From contig OZ035961.1 of NCBI GenBank assembly GCA_964034945.1, positions 29,303,684 to 29,367,683 on the forward strand: a stretch of 64,000 nt of DNA, written 5' to 3'. The first letter of the stretch is position 1; every line of letters begins with the position of its first letter. The notes below the pieces were generated by a model, which saw nothing but the letters and a program-made list of their open reading frames with translations, was not told where the DNA came from and ran no database searches. The translations under genes were made by a program, and so were the position numbers. The DNA comes from Chrysopilus asiliformis. Lineage: Eukaryota > Arthropoda > Insecta > Diptera > Rhagionidae. This document shows positions 22,001-29,940 of this stretch, piece by piece.

Positions 22001-22359
22001 TACAGGAAGATTTAATATTAAATTCCGTTGCTGAAATGCAGCCACCGCCAATCCTATCGTCTAGAGCAGCGGATATCAATCGCTATGATACATCAACATT
22101 AAATTATAATAGTAATGCGAATTCAGATTTGCAAAATAATATAAATTTAGGCCAAAAAACTGAGTTTAATAGAAATAATGATGATTATGGTTTAGGTGTT
22201 AACGATTATTTAGTAACTAGTATCGATTTTAGTTTAGGTAATACGAATCAAGTAACACTCCCGAGGGTCAATAATACATCAACAGCAATTAGTAAAACAA
22301 ATTCAAGTAGAAATCATATAATTACGGATACATTGCCTGGACCCGAGAGCTGTGTCTAA
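1..22359 (+). CDS. Sidestep (Side)-family transmembrane protein, 3' part of gene, six exons
   Basis: Side proteins are immunoglobulin-superfamily cell-surface molecules; in Drosophila they are partners of Beaten path (Beat) receptors in axon guidance. The usual layout is several Ig domains, one fibronectin-III domain, a membrane helix and a cytoplasmic tail. Here the window starts inside the extracellular part. The exons 1-1032, 1241-1375, 21269-21427, 21491-21610, 21668-21783 and 21856-22359 all have GT/AG borders. Counted from the first in-window ATG (position 6) they sum to 2061 nt, exactly 686 codons plus a TAA stop, which supports the joins. Diagnostic segments are GYDGGLPQYFVLEAYD and AYSMNQKGRSEP, both typical of the Side FN3 domain. 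The ATG at 6 is probably not the true start, because the frame is open to the window edge and the Ig domains are missing. Which Side paralogue this is cannot be decided here. Confidence 0.85.
1241..1375 (+). CDS. Side-family exon: second half of FN3 domain
   Basis: The acceptor is a T-rich tract ending in CTATAG (1235-1240), and the donor is GTAAAT at 1376. The phase 1 entry joins the G of position 1032 to AA, so the frame runs into the ATG at 1264. It encodes LHLVAYSMNQKGRSEPIVLE and then a TAEKxTG-like end, the F and G strands of the Side FN3 domain. The intron to its left is 208 bp. Without splicing, the frame would continue 28 codons to a stop at 1459-1461, giving a form with no membrane helix; there is no evidence that this form is made. 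Confidence 0.85.
1641..2266 (+). repeat. Family A interspersed repeat, copy 1
   Basis: It starts with the head AAACATAAGAAAAGCTATAA, continues through AACCCGTATGGTGAAA (about 1686), and ends in the inverse TTTCACCATACGGGTATA (2249-2266), so most of it lies between inverted repeats of about 15 bp. Inside are the motif TTTCAAGTCTCTAGCTCAAT and a long GACR-type tract (about 2018-2130). Related copies are at 14261-14811 and 46279-46850, both reversed. Open frames reading TDRQTD/SVCPSV here come from the tandem tract and are not genes. Confidence 0.75.
2266..3112 (+). repeat. Family B interspersed repeat, copy 1
   Basis: Head AAACATAAGAAAAGCTACAA, shared with family A. It is followed by internal near-repeats of about 180 bp reading 'TTTGTATGG-(purines)-GTGGTCCGATTAGATTTTGATGTATG' and 'ATTCTAAACACATTTTACC' (about 2340, 2500, 2650), then CAAGTCTCTAGCTCAGTCC, a GACR tract (2930-2975) and the tail ACCCTGGTGTAGTTCATTTT. 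It ends near a perfect palindrome CTATATGATATATCATATAG (about 3083-3102). Further copies: 17297-19290, 33488-34185, 43109-44117 and fragments. Confidence 0.7.
3282..3299. repeat. (GT)n microsatellite
   Basis: A short run of GTGTGTGTGTGTGTGTG in otherwise unremarkable sequence. The flanks 3113-3281 and 3300-3427 hold nothing I can recognise. Confidence 0.7.
3429..3712 (+). mobile_element. Mariner-type MITE, copy 1 (TIR CACTCAGAAAAATG)
   Basis: The ends are perfect inverted repeats CACTCAGAAAAATG / CATTTTTCTGAGTG, each flanked by TA (3427-3428 and 3713-3714), as for Tc1/mariner-type insertion. No transposase is inside. A second, inverted copy lies at 33096-33367 with closely matching internal sequence, including AGGTCAACTCGTGCAGCTCCC and the module GGTTAACTCTGACCGCTAGC. 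The locally GC-rich frames across it are not genes. Confidence 0.8.
5141..5160. repeat. (GCTA)5 microsatellite
   Basis: Five perfect GCTA units. The sequence is self-complementary, so it can fold on itself. Confidence 0.85.
6961..6980. repeat. Poly-C tract
   Basis: Fourteen C in a row (6961-6974), then A and further C-rich sequence. It stands out strongly in this AT-rich region and could also be a place of sequencing-length error. Confidence 0.8.
7129..7255. repeat. Imperfect inverted repeat, about 40-bp arms
   Basis: The left arm contains AATTCAAGAAAAAATCGCA and then GGGCCT. The right arm contains AGGCC and TGCGATTTTTTCTTGAATT. The loop is about 50 bp. It may be a decayed small inverted-repeat element; no target duplication could be defined. 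Confidence 0.5.
7485..7616 (-). repeat. Family G repeat fragment, copy 1
   Basis: It contains TTTTTTAGGCAAAATTAAAA and AGGTCGAAATTTTTCAT followed by ATACTTTATTATACTTA. The same modules occur at 20630-20745 and, in the other orientation, at 22660-22760. Confidence 0.6.
7617..9003. other. AT-rich intronic sequence, nothing recognised
   Basis: No open frame of note, no clear repeat family and no RNA gene signal seen. Confidence 0.5.
9004..9720 (-). repeat. Family C repeat block, copy 1, internally tandem
   Basis: About four tandem units with starts near 9255, 9398, 9539 and 9650 (spacing about 110-145 bp). Each reads 'TTTTCC-GGAAAAAATCTAATCT-GTGGGTTTTTGGGGT-GCTGAATTCGATTCTG', then GTAAGGATAACGGAAG-type modules. 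The left part has a T/G tract (CTGTGTGTCTGTTTGTCTG, 9069-9087). Other blocks: 13660-14112, 31080-31290, 44500-44690. The 86-residue minus-strand frame at 9004-9264 is formed by the repeat. Confidence 0.7.
9851..10055. repeat. Long palindrome next to family C
   Basis: The core arms (9895-9926 and 9959-9990) read TACTGTGTAT-AGAAATAAAAGCGAGAT and its complement, with only a few mismatches and a 32-bp AT loop. Weaker pairing (AAAAAGCTTTT blocks) extends the arms outward. Similar modules are at 12411-12510 (one arm) and 44418-44505 (both arms), the latter again adjacent to family C. Confidence 0.75.
10056..12410. other. AT-rich intronic sequence, no gene recognised
   Basis: Open frames of 108 codons (11228-11554, minus; simple-sequence driven) and 121 codons (11830-12195, plus) show no domain, no codon bias and no splice context, so I do not call them. 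Nothing else recognised. Confidence 0.5.
12411..12552. repeat. Family C-associated palindrome arm and poly-T tract
   Basis: ATCTCGCTTTTATTTCTGAT followed by ACACAGCAC matches one arm of the palindrome at 9851-10055. It is followed by a run of T with occasional A (about 12497-12546), directly before the pogo-like element. Confidence 0.6.
12555..13439. mobile_element. Non-autonomous pogo/Tigger-like DNA transposon
   Basis: The ends are inverted: CAGTAGAGACTCAGTAATTC on the left, and on the right the complement of CAGTAGAGGTTCGGTAATTC. Each end is flanked by TA (12553-12554, 13440-13441). CAG-starting ends with TA duplication fit the pogo/Tigger branch of Tc1/mariner. Just inside the left end are eight tandem 16-bp units (ACTCGGTAATTCGAAC and variants, 12563-12690). 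The frames of up to 127 codons inside do not resemble a DDE transposase. Confidence 0.75.
13494..13633. repeat. Inverted repeat, about 34-bp arms
   Basis: ATATCTGTGGCAACAAGTCA with AAGAGCCTAA on the left is answered by TTAGGCCCTTATGATTTGTT and GCCACAGATAT on the right. It lies between the pogo-like element and family C block 2. Small fold-back element or decayed MITE. Confidence 0.6.
13660..14112 (+). repeat. Family C repeat block, copy 2
   Basis: Four tandem units with starts near 13681, 13798, 13917 and 14040 (spacing 117-123 bp). Each contains CAGATGAGATTTTTTCC, AAAATTTGAG, GGATAATCACGTTATCC and TTACAGGACCTTCCGTTATC. It is reversed relative to block 1. Frames of 60-80 codons here are products of the repeat. 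Confidence 0.75.
14261..14811 (-). repeat. Family A interspersed repeat, copy 2
   Basis: Begins TATACCCGTATGGTGAAACC and reads back to CACCATACGGGTTTTCAATA, then the shared head AGCTTTTGTTATGTTT. It contains a GTCY tract (about 14372-14424) and AGAGACTTGAAATTTTGTGC. Reverse orientation to copy 1. Confidence 0.75.
14812..17296. other. AT-rich intronic sequence, nothing recognised
   Basis: No supported gene, no repeat with definable ends. One 64-codon frame (15688-15882) lacks any recognisable domain. Confidence 0.45.
17346..17656. mobile_element. Repeat I, copy 1: MITE-like insertion in family B
   Basis: About 310 bp nearly identical to 41711-42014 (for example GCTACACAAGTTTACATGGG and TTTCTGCCTACTACTTTTCC). 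Both copies end in GTTGCCGTGTGTAATATCGC. Imperfect inverted ends: GCGCCAGATTACA on the left against the complement of TGTAATATCGCGC on the right. No coding capacity. Confidence 0.65.
18354..18515 (+). pseudogene. Possible zinc-finger gene relic inside the hAT element
   Basis: One frame reads C-x2-C-x12-H-x5-C (Cys codons at 18363 and 18372, His at 18411, Cys at 18429). It goes on without a stop through VCIRKSFLNTRRLI, which resembles the core of a C2H2 finger whose histidines are lost. A stop codon falls between the first two cysteines (18369-18371) and another ends the frame at about 18515. The spacing is suggestive but could be chance; it might be a decayed BED- or C2H2-type finger of the element or captured host sequence. 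Confidence 0.25.
18633..19019. mobile_element. Inverted-repeat element nested in the hAT element
   Basis: The left end ATTAGAGAGCCTATAATC with TAGAGAGTGGACATC is matched by the complement of the right end (18984-19019) over about 35 bp with few mismatches. Just inside the right end is a small tandem, CCTACTTAGTAGT-like. It is probably a MITE; TA next to GAGAGTGGACATC would fit a mariner-type insertion, but the border is uncertain. Confidence 0.6.
19291..19639. other. AT-rich sequence, nothing recognised
   Basis: Between the end of family B copy 2 and family G copy 2. No gene or defined repeat. Confidence 0.4.
19749..19989. mobile_element. TTAA-flanked piggyBac-type MITE
   Basis: The ends are a perfect 12-bp inverted repeat CTCTTTCAGACC, flanked on both sides by TTAA (19745-19748 and 19990-19993), the target duplication of piggyBac elements. 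Inside, a module reading TTTGTACACATTA occurs twice in direct orientation. No coding capacity. Confidence 0.8.
20061..20370. mobile_element. hAT-type MITE with 8-bp target duplication
   Basis: The ends CAGGCCCGGCTC and the complement of CAGCGCCGGCTC are hAT-like. A perfect 8-bp duplication ATTTCGAT flanks it (20053-20060 and 20371-20378). GGGCGC motifs lie near both ends. It sits in family G, where TTTCGATAACCG reads through once the insert is removed. Confidence 0.88.
20746..21268. other. End of large intron, nothing recognised
   Basis: AT-rich single-copy-looking sequence leading to the polypyrimidine tract and acceptor at 21268. Confidence 0.4.
21269..21427 (+). CDS. Side-family exon: transmembrane helix and start of cytoplasmic tail
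   Basis: Entry is phase 1 after TTGCAG and the donor is GTGAGT at 21428. It encodes DGAIGLSILPLAALLTG and then a strongly hydrophobic run ending LLVVVIAV. A basic stop-transfer cluster RKRR follows at once, fixing a type I orientation with the FN3 outside and the tail inside. The sequence here is noticeably more GC-rich than the flanking introns, as expected for a constrained exon. Confidence 0.9.
21491..21610 (+). CDS. Side-family exon: cytoplasmic tail, part 2
   Basis: A 63-bp intron ends in TTGATTAG (acceptor AG 21489-21490); the donor is GTAATT at 21611. Phase 1 in and out. It encodes a tail segment including VTVTAPLEMGTGHQRFVVAY. No enzymatic domain is seen; this is a short connecting exon of the intracellular region. 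Confidence 0.85.
21668..21783 (+). CDS. Side-family exon: cytoplasmic tail, part 3
   Basis: A 57-bp intron ends in TTCTTGTAG (acceptor AG 21666-21667). Entry is phase 1; the exon ends on a whole codon (TAC) before the donor GTAAAT at 21784, so it exits in phase 0. It encodes a Ser/Thr-rich tail stretch with SSPLSGSRPSALYITKP. Reading through the intron would meet a stop within about 45 bases. Confidence 0.85.
21856..22359 (+). CDS. Side-family terminal exon: rest of cytoplasmic tail with C-terminal ESCV
   Basis: The acceptor is TTTCTAG (AG 21854-21855), entered in phase 0. The reading frame continues through the ATG at 21958 to a TAA at 22357-22359. The tail is rich in Ser, Asn and Thr and contains several tyrosines in acidic or polar settings (YDSLPS, DDYGLG, NDYLVT) that could be phosphorylation sites. 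The last four residues are ESCV, matching the class I PDZ ligand pattern S/T-x-V. Confidence 0.88.
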   Translation, partial: DSPSILLNECEQKSTPSSHHSTLKRNKDETRKTYMSQPLYDSLPSKNILQEDLILNSVAEMQPPPILSSRAADINRYDTSTLNYNSNANSDLQNNINLGQKTEFNRNNDDYGLGVNDYLVTSIDFSLGNTNQVTLPRVNNTSTAISKTNSSRNHIITDTLPGPESCV

Positions 22360-22609
22360 ATAAATACAATACATAAATACATACTACAAAATTAAAGACT
22401 GGTCCATTTATACCTATATTGTATATTATTATACATAATAACGACGAAAAAAAAGAAACTTATATACTGAATTAATGATAATTTATATATATAAAATAAT
22501 GAAGAAAAAAAAGTTTGTATTCATATCCTACACATATCCGACTTTATTATACCTGATAACTTTCGTATTTTGAAAATATCTACCGTTATTAAAGTTTATT
22601 TGATTTTTT
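22360..22609 (+). other. Start of the gene's 3' untranslated region
   Basis: AT-rich sequence follows the stop codon. An AATAAA overlaps the stop region (22359-22364) but is probably too close to serve as the main polyadenylation signal. A better-looking candidate lies far downstream at 27234-27239 (AATAAA followed by a GT/T-rich stretch, GTGTTTTATTGATG). The transcript end cannot be fixed from sequence alone. Confidence 0.35.
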
Positions 22610-23657
22610 CTAACAATCAGAAATACGACTTTTCGAGAAATGTTCTGTCGCTATTTTTTTTACTTTCTTATCCATACTATAATAAAATATGTATTGTATT
22701 CATGAAAAATTTCGACCTCTTGATTTTGCCTAAAACACATTTCCCGAGCACTCCTGAATCGATTGGAGCATTACTACAAAAATGTCTTTCTGTCTGTCTG
22801 TCTGTCAATTTGTGTACAAGATTTCTCAAAAACTAATAGAGCTAGAGCCATGCAATTTTCCAGACATGTTTGGTCCTGGAATGGAACAATACTATAAACT
22901 TGTGGTGGAAATCCATGAACCGGAAGTAACCAAAATCACTGCTTTTTATAAATAGCAATTTCGTTTTTTGTCGTTTCATTCGAAACTACGCATTTTTCAG
23001 TAGTTTTATGCATAACAAAAGTTGGAGACAATAAAATTTTCTACATCTTTTTCTTTTACTAGAACTTCGGATCTCAAGCCGTTATCGAAATATACCGTTA
23101 TGTAACACAATTTGTTTTCTTCTTTTTAATTTATGAAAAATATCAATCTGTAGAACTGCCTATTATGTACTTTGATGAAACCCGCCGCTGCGCCCCTTGT
23201 TGGACGATTCCTGAAGCCTAGGGTCAGATCCACTTCCGTTTGTGAGCAATGTCACACACTTACTGACGCTTCAGCTACTTCTCAACCACACTACAATAAC
23301 CTCACAACCTCTAGTGTTGTCAGGGTGGCAGTTTTTCAATTCAGTCGAGGATTTTGACTTAATTTTTTGCTTACAGTTATATTAAAAAAAACATTTTTTT
23401 TGCGATTATCTCGAAAAATAACGGGTTTTGGTGATTTTATGAATTGAAGAGAATAATGTTTGCCACAATTTTTTTCTTTTACCGTTATCCGATATCTTTT
23501 ACCGTTATCGAGATATTATAATTTAAATTTAAAAAAAAAATTACAAATTGCTTGCAAACTAACGGTTTTTCGAAATAATAGTTAATGGTAGAATTCAAGG
23601 TATTAAAATTTTCTACATTTTTGCCTTTGATCGTAAATCGATATGTTTTACCATTAA
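22610..23657 (+). repeat. Family G repeat, copy 3
   Basis: It reads TTCGACCTCTTGATTTTGCC, CACTCCTGAATCGATTGGAG, a CTGT tract (22787-22804), AAAACTAATAGAGCTAGAGC, TGGAATGGAACAATACT, ACCGGAAGTAACCAAAATCA and later TACCGTTATC-GATATCTTTTACC. The stretch 23115-23360 is more GC-rich and is not found in copy 2; its 61-codon frame shows no known domain. The repeat is cut at TTAA by the piggyBac element. Confidence 0.65.
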
Positions 23658-25061
23658 CCCTTCTATTATGTTCAAATAACACACACACATAACATGTTCG
23701 GGTCATAAAATGACCCACGTGTATTTATCATATAATGCATACAAAATAATCCTAAAATTACAATTTATATAGGTACATAATCTTCGCAATAAGGTTTCTG
23801 ATGGTGGTAGTGTGACGATGGTCTGGACAAACTGCTTTGTTATAAACGTTGCAAGGACCAAAAGTTTTTTTTTCCTTGCCGGGAATAAAGAAATCCCATC
23901 ACTAATACATCTATAGCCTTAAATTTCAAACTCGTCGGCTCGGAGTAAAAAAATTTTAAATTTTCAGCTGATTTTTTACCCGCAGGACACTAACACATGC
24001 ACAGAATCACAGTAAATACAAAAATCCTGTGACGTTCTCTATACAGAAATTATAGAGTTTACGATCACTCGCCTTCCTTTTCTTAGTTGGTGGAGAAGCC
24101 GCTGTGGATGATGCCTCTTCGGCACGCAAATTTCTAATGATCTTCAGCTCTTGACATATCGGTCCGTACAATAATATATGGGCGAACAAGACTTTCGCCT
24201 AACTCTTGCAAGAACAGGCGGCGTTTAAAAAGTTTATTATTGTTCCAGGTGGGATGAATTTCAGTCCATAATACATATGCGTTAACAACAAATAAATCAA
24301 CACCGCGACTGACCAGCGATCGGTTTGCCTTCAAAAAAGAATGGGCTTTTCACGGAAAAAATCCGCATAGTAATCGTTCCTATAAAATATGGGAAAGCGA
24401 TTATAGGAGTCATTGCACCACTTTGTAGCAAAGGCTTCCATAAATATTGGAACTAGTCCTAGTTTTCGTGGAATCATTACTATGTAAATAGGGCTGAGAG
24501 AAGAATGGACACATTCCAACAAAAGTAGCACCCGTTCCTAGTTTTTAATGGAGACATTCCTATACTGAGGGGGAAGCATAGCTATATTATAGAATGGAAT
24601 CGTTCCCATTGTTTTTAGAAGTGACTCCAATATTATGTAGGACTCAGTACCACAAAAAAATTGGAACGAAGCCTAAGTATTGGCGAACCCATTCCTATGC
24701 AAATAGGATTCAGCGAATATGATTTTTTTCTTCGATTATAATTCACATGTGGTTTGCGAAGTCGGAGTATATATAGCTTGGACCTCGTGAAGCCGGTGAA
24801 CACAAGAAGGGTGTGGCATTGCATATTATTTGTCATACAAACACACTACGGGTCACGCCATGACCCGAACGTGTCGTGTGTATACAAAACCTATTGCCGT
24901 CTACCTGTGAAAGGTATAACAAAAGTAATTGAATTATCATAAAATACGTTACAATTCGTCCCACTGTTCAAAAGAAATTTGAACTCATGGAATTTTTAAT
25001 AACGAAAATTTTGGTTTAAAGTTGTTTTGGGTCATGAAATGACCCGAACATAATAGAAGGG
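23658..25061. mobile_element. Degenerate piggyBac-type transposon
   Basis: The ends are inverted repeats CCCTTCTATTATGTTC, flanked by TTAA (23654-23657 and 25062-25065). Just inside each end is a GGGTCAT-ATGACCC palindrome (23699-23715, 25030-25045), with a related one near 24851-24867. The minus strand carries transposase C-terminal relics (24007-24334). The middle, 24340-24720, has recurring 'CATTCCTA/TTGGAAC' phrases shared with 33380-33480 and may be a secondary insertion. Confidence 0.85.
24007..24334 (-). pseudogene. piggyBac transposase C-terminal relic, frameshifted
   Basis: Two overlapping minus-strand frames together give a piggyBac-like C-terminal order. The upstream frame (24334-24134) has LFVVNAYVLW followed by RRLFLQELGESLVRPYI, the region after the catalytic core. 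The next frame (24189-24007) continues with a basic stretch PPTKKRK that could be a nuclear localisation signal. A frameshift separates them, and the catalytic aspartates and the final cysteine-rich domain are absent, so the protein cannot be active. The family call also rests on the TTAA-flanked ends. Confidence 0.7.
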
Positions 25062-25069
25062 TTAAAGAA

Positions 25070-25525
25070 AAAATGAAGAAAATTTTAATTTTTTTTTTAA
25101 TTTTGTGGTAGCATTATCATAAAAGCGCATAGTTTCCGAGAACTTAATTTTTTGAAAAATGTTGAGAACCGTTCGAGATACATCATAAAACCCGTTAAAG
25201 CAAGAAATCTAGAAAATTTCATGTTCTTTAAATTTTTTTACGTGCAAATTCTAACAAAAGCGCTTAGTTTTTGAGAAAATCCTCAAAAAAGTGTATTTTT
25301 TCAAAAGAAAATGTATGGGAGGTACTCGTTAGAGCTACCGGTACTTTTCTAAAAAACTACGATTTTTGCAAAACTTAGTTAGAAAAAATTTCAAGTCACT
25401 AGCTCAACGCGTTCTCATATTTTGCTTGAAACGGATTTCAGAAAGTTTCTATCTGTCCCCATTTATAAGTCGATATCCGCCATGAATCCAATAATTTCCT
25501 TCTATATCAGTGAAAAGTAACTAGT
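25070..25525 (+). repeat. Family D repeat, copy 1
   Basis: It contains AAAAGCGCATAGTTTCCGAG, GAGCTACCGGTACTTTTC, ACTACGATTTTTGCAAAACT and TTTCAAGTCACTAGCTCAAC, then GCGTTCTC. The same chain of modules recurs at 29400-29940, 44700-45225 and 48230-48705. The 3' part of this copy (the GACAGAT tract) is degraded. Confidence 0.65.
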
Positions 25526-28500
25526 AAGCTAAAAAGTAATTAGAATATGATTTTACATATCCTTGCTATACATAAACATACAATTTAATCACAATTTTTT
25601 TACGTCATCATACAAATACTTAATTTTTTACGACTGCCGAAAATAGTTAATTAAACACAAAAATTTTCCAATCCGGGTAAATACTCAATATTATGAATCG
25701 AATATGGGTATCGAATTTTAAAATAAAAGAATTTTTGGGGTTCTTTTTGTAAAAAAGAAAATTTTTGTTACAATATTGACCACTATAATCTACCCCGACC
25801 CTTCCATGCCATCTCTTAGGCCTGGTCATTTGAAGGAATTTTGACAGAATTTTTGCAAAATAGTAGTTTGTCTAAATCGTAAGGTTATCACAATAGCACT
25901 CTAGTTAATGGGCAATACGAACTGTTAATGGGTTAAATAGGACCCTTCCAGCGATTCTAAAATACCCAAGACTACTCTGATATCGAGTGCAGCATCCTTG
26001 AATGTGAGACAAAAGGTATCCTCTCATTACTTATGTGAGTACATTATATTGCTTTATTATCTTGATCTCCTAACAAAACTTCCTCTAACTAATAAACACA
26101 TTTACTTTGCGAACGACATTTTCATTTTATTCTTTGAAGCGACGGAATATTTTTCACAAAGCGAATAAATTAGATCCTCGTGTTTTATACGTCGATTTTC
26201 TATTTAATTTTTAACATTACCAAAATAAAAAAAAAACTTGAAATTTCGTAAATAGTGTATATCAAGAAAATGTTGTATAGTAGTTAAGGTCAGTAAATTT
26301 AAGGTAATATAAAGAATCGCATTATTTAAAAAGGATTATTGTAAATAAATCTTAGAGCAGAATAAAACAGTATATTAGAATAACGGGCCTATGTTACTAA
26401 AATGCTAACGATTCATGTAAATATTACGAAATATTGTCATAAGAAAAAAAAATCAAATACGTTAAAACTGATCAAAATAATTTGCATGTGTAGGATTAGG
26501 TCTTAAAAAAGAGATACTAAAAATGTAATTAATTACTGAAGTATGTTTTTAGACGAATAAAAAAAACACTGAAAATTTTTTTAATGAAAAAAATTAACAT
26601 TATAATAAAATAAAGATGAATGACTTAAGAGTTGGGAGAAGCATTTGTTTCAGTTTTTATAGAATAGAGGATTCTCAGAACCTTTAATAGTTCACAAAAG
26701 AAAAAAAAAATAGAAAAAATAAAAAAAGATATGAAATATTGACACAGATATCAAATAAACATATACAAAAATAAAATCAATCCATATCGAAAAGAAACGT
26801 CTATTGAAAAAAGCAAACAAATGTCCTGCAGTCCTGCAGAACATTCTGAAATTTAAAAAAACTGGCAAATAACTAGGATATAGTTTGAAGGTAATTCAAA
26901 CTCTTCCAAAAAAAAAAAAAATATTAATTTAGATAAATTCTGTTAAATTCCTGTTAAACAGTGCAATTGTTTATGTCGTTTTTGTTTAATAGGATTTTTG
27001 TTGTTGTCACATTTTAGTTTCTCAATTAAGCCTGGAACATGGTTAATTATGGCAATGTTGTTGTTATGTCAGATACCAAAGAAAAATAATAACATAAAAT
27101 CAAATATATTTGTACATATTGTAAAACATATTATACTAATGAAATGAACCTAATAACGAAAAAAAAATGCTGTAAGAAAACAAAAAAGTGTTATTGTGAA
27201 AAATGCTTCTGATTCCATGTGATAAAAATGATCAATAAAGAGGTGTTTTATCTAATCAATTGTGTTTTATTGATGTTAGGAGTTTCGCGTATTTAATTTT
27301 TTTTTTAATTTTCAGCATGTTGCTAAATAACAGTAAAAATGGTTAAATGAAGGATAAGAGAAAATAGAAGGTTTGTCGAGAATTATCTCACAACTTTTTG
27401 TAAATACCGGCGCCTTAACTTACAATTTTGTTTTTAATTTTTTTTTTTCCAGAAAACTTCTATTAAAGCTTTATTCAAAAGTTGCAAAAATTTAATACCA
27501 TAAAAGCTCTGTACAGTCACAAAGTTTAAAGTTAAAAAAAAAAAACAAAAACAGGGTGACTTTTAGAAAGCTCCAAAAGTTCATATCCTAAAGCTTACAC
27601 TATTCATAATAGTACACCGGGAAAAAAAAGTTTAAAGCCGGAATAGATTTCGCCCGACACAACATTTACGTCGACGGATTATGGCGCCAAATTTCCCCAA
27701 ATACAATTACGCACAGTTTGTTGTTCTAAACGTCATTTGGTTTTCATTTGATTTTTACCATGGCACGGTGAGCCACATATAACATTTTTTGTTACCAATT
27801 ATCATGCATAATAGGAATCTGAGTGTAAGCAACACAGCATACGAACTATATTTCCTAACAGTTTCTTTAATTTCGCCTGACGAAATTTAGATTTTATCAC
27901 GTCCCCATGAGATTTCATTTTGAATCAACCATGAAATTTTGTTGGCGAGCTGACCAACAAAAGTTAATATCGATTCGACTTTTTACGACGCCAAAGTTGC
28001 TCAGATTGATGGTATGCAGAAGGGTACTGTGAATTTAAAATCTAAAATGTCGTCGTACATGTTGTGCCCGGCCAATTTTACTTGAATGAAGGCAATTTTT
28101 CGACAAGAAGGCTATTTATCCTCGGTAACCAAACTATTTCGTCCTAATTTTAGGACTCGAATAGACAAAAATTGCGATTTTTTTCATGGCCTGACATTAA
28201 AATGACACTTGCAGATATAGTTTTTCCGAGCATTTTTGCCCTAGATAAGAAAACAATTCTGACAAATGCGGTCTTTACGGGACATTTCAATGGAACGCCA
28301 TGAAAAAAATCGCAATTTACATCTAATTGAGACGAGGTTTAAAAATTAAGCTATATCTACCATATATAAAATACATAGATATAAAAAAAGATTACATTTG
28401 TAAGTTTTTTTTTTAATTTTTAGCAATATACAGAAGTCGAGAAATACAAAATATTATCATACTAAATTGTTTATTCGTGTAAATTTTTATTTGTTAAAGA

Positions 28501-29399
28501 ATCGAACGGTATTTAAAGTTGGCGATCGAACTTGAACTCCCAGTTACAAGTTTTGATTCGTTACCGATTAGAAAAGTAGGAAACGTACTTGAAACGGAAG
28601 GCATTTGTGACTATACCAGTGAATAATTTCATTCTCTAATGGCGTATGCGAATGGCCTGCTCTGTTTTAAATCGAATAGACAATTTTGACAATTTTTTTC
28701 TAACAAAATTGTATAGAAAAAGTAAGACTCCAGAGTAGAGCATACTGTAAATCGATGATTCCAATTCGCCAAGAGCCAAACAAATTTGATCAATTTACCT
28801 TCAGTTTTTGTCTTTACAACAGAGATACTTTGGTTCTTGCCAGCAAATCACTTTCTCTCTTAGACTTAAATTTTTGGTTTGGTTTCTGTAGCCAAACTAG
28901 TTTGTCTGTCTGAGCCAAAAGTTTCTTTCGAAAAGACAGACCATTTTTTAGTTTTCTGCTGCGGGGAACATGTAGCGATAAACTTTAGTTGGAATAGGTG
29001 AAGTTTGAGTGACAGAAGAAAAATTTGGCTCTTCCAAATAAACAAATATACTCGAGCTGTTTTTACTCATTATAAGTTCAGTTCACGAATATCGGCTGTT
29101 TTTTCTTAGTGTAAGTTCATGAAATTTTCTTTTTCGAAGATTCAATCCCATATTTGTAGTACCTATATTTTTGAATGCCCATTATTTCAGAACATTTTCC
29201 TTTTGACTCTAAACACATTCAATCAGGTATTTACACCTTTTTATAAAAGCTTATAAAAAGGTCAAATTATTAAATAATGTTTATTATAACTATTTTGTTT
29301 CATCATTAATTTTTTTTGTTTCAAAAAGTTAAACCTTAATGATAAATAATATCCCCAAGTGTCATCATTATTACAAATAATTTTTCCAAATCAAAAATG
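25526..29399. other. AT-rich sequence downstream of the gene; candidate distal poly(A) signal
   Basis: No gene recognised. An AATAAA at 27234-27239 followed by a GT/T-rich stretch (27243-27275) could mark the end of a long 3' UTR of the Side-family gene, but the TEs in between make this uncertain. The part 27600-28330 includes a perfect 22-bp inverted repeat, listed separately. Confidence 0.35.
28169..28318. repeat. Inverted repeat, 22-bp perfect arms
   Basis: AAATTGCGATTTTTTTCATG then GC (28169-28190) is exactly complementary to 28297-28318. The 106-bp centre has no coding potential. Confidence 0.7.
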
Positions 29400-29940
29400 G
29401 CATTTTTATGGCTCACTCACCTTAATTGAGTGCAATTAGAAAACATTTTGGAAATTGACAATATCGGTTTTGACATAAATAGACACAATATTATTCTTGT
29501 GATAATTTCGCAGTTTACAAATGTTCAAAAAATCTCAGTTGTGATCAATACAAAACTTTCTCCGCATTATTTTTCAGAAAAAATCTGTAAAAAACAATTT
29601 TTTTTCAAATTTCTCGAGAACGGTTAAAGACACGTAAAAACAGTTTAAGCAAAAAATGTGGAAAAAACCCGCAAGGTTTTCGAGAAATTTTCAAAAAAAA
29701 GATCGGAGGTACCTGGCATAGCTAACGTTAATTTTCCAAAAGTTGATCAAATACTACGATTTTCGTAAAACTTATTAACAAAAAATTCCCAGTAGCTAGC
29801 TCAGTGCGTTCTCGAATTATTTAAAGTATGTGAAACGGAAAGACCGACAGACAGATGCACGGACATCGTCATAATTTTGCCTAAAACAGACTTCGTGCTG
29901 AATTCAATAGTTTCCCTCTATAACAGAGGAAAATAAAGAA
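29400..29940 (+). repeat. Family D repeat, copy 2
   Basis: It carries AATTTCTCGAGAACGGTTAA, GGAGGTACCTGGCATAGCTA, ACTACGATTTTCGTAAAACT, a GACAGACAGATGCACGGACA tract and TTTCCCTCTATAACAGAGG at the end. Confidence 0.65.
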
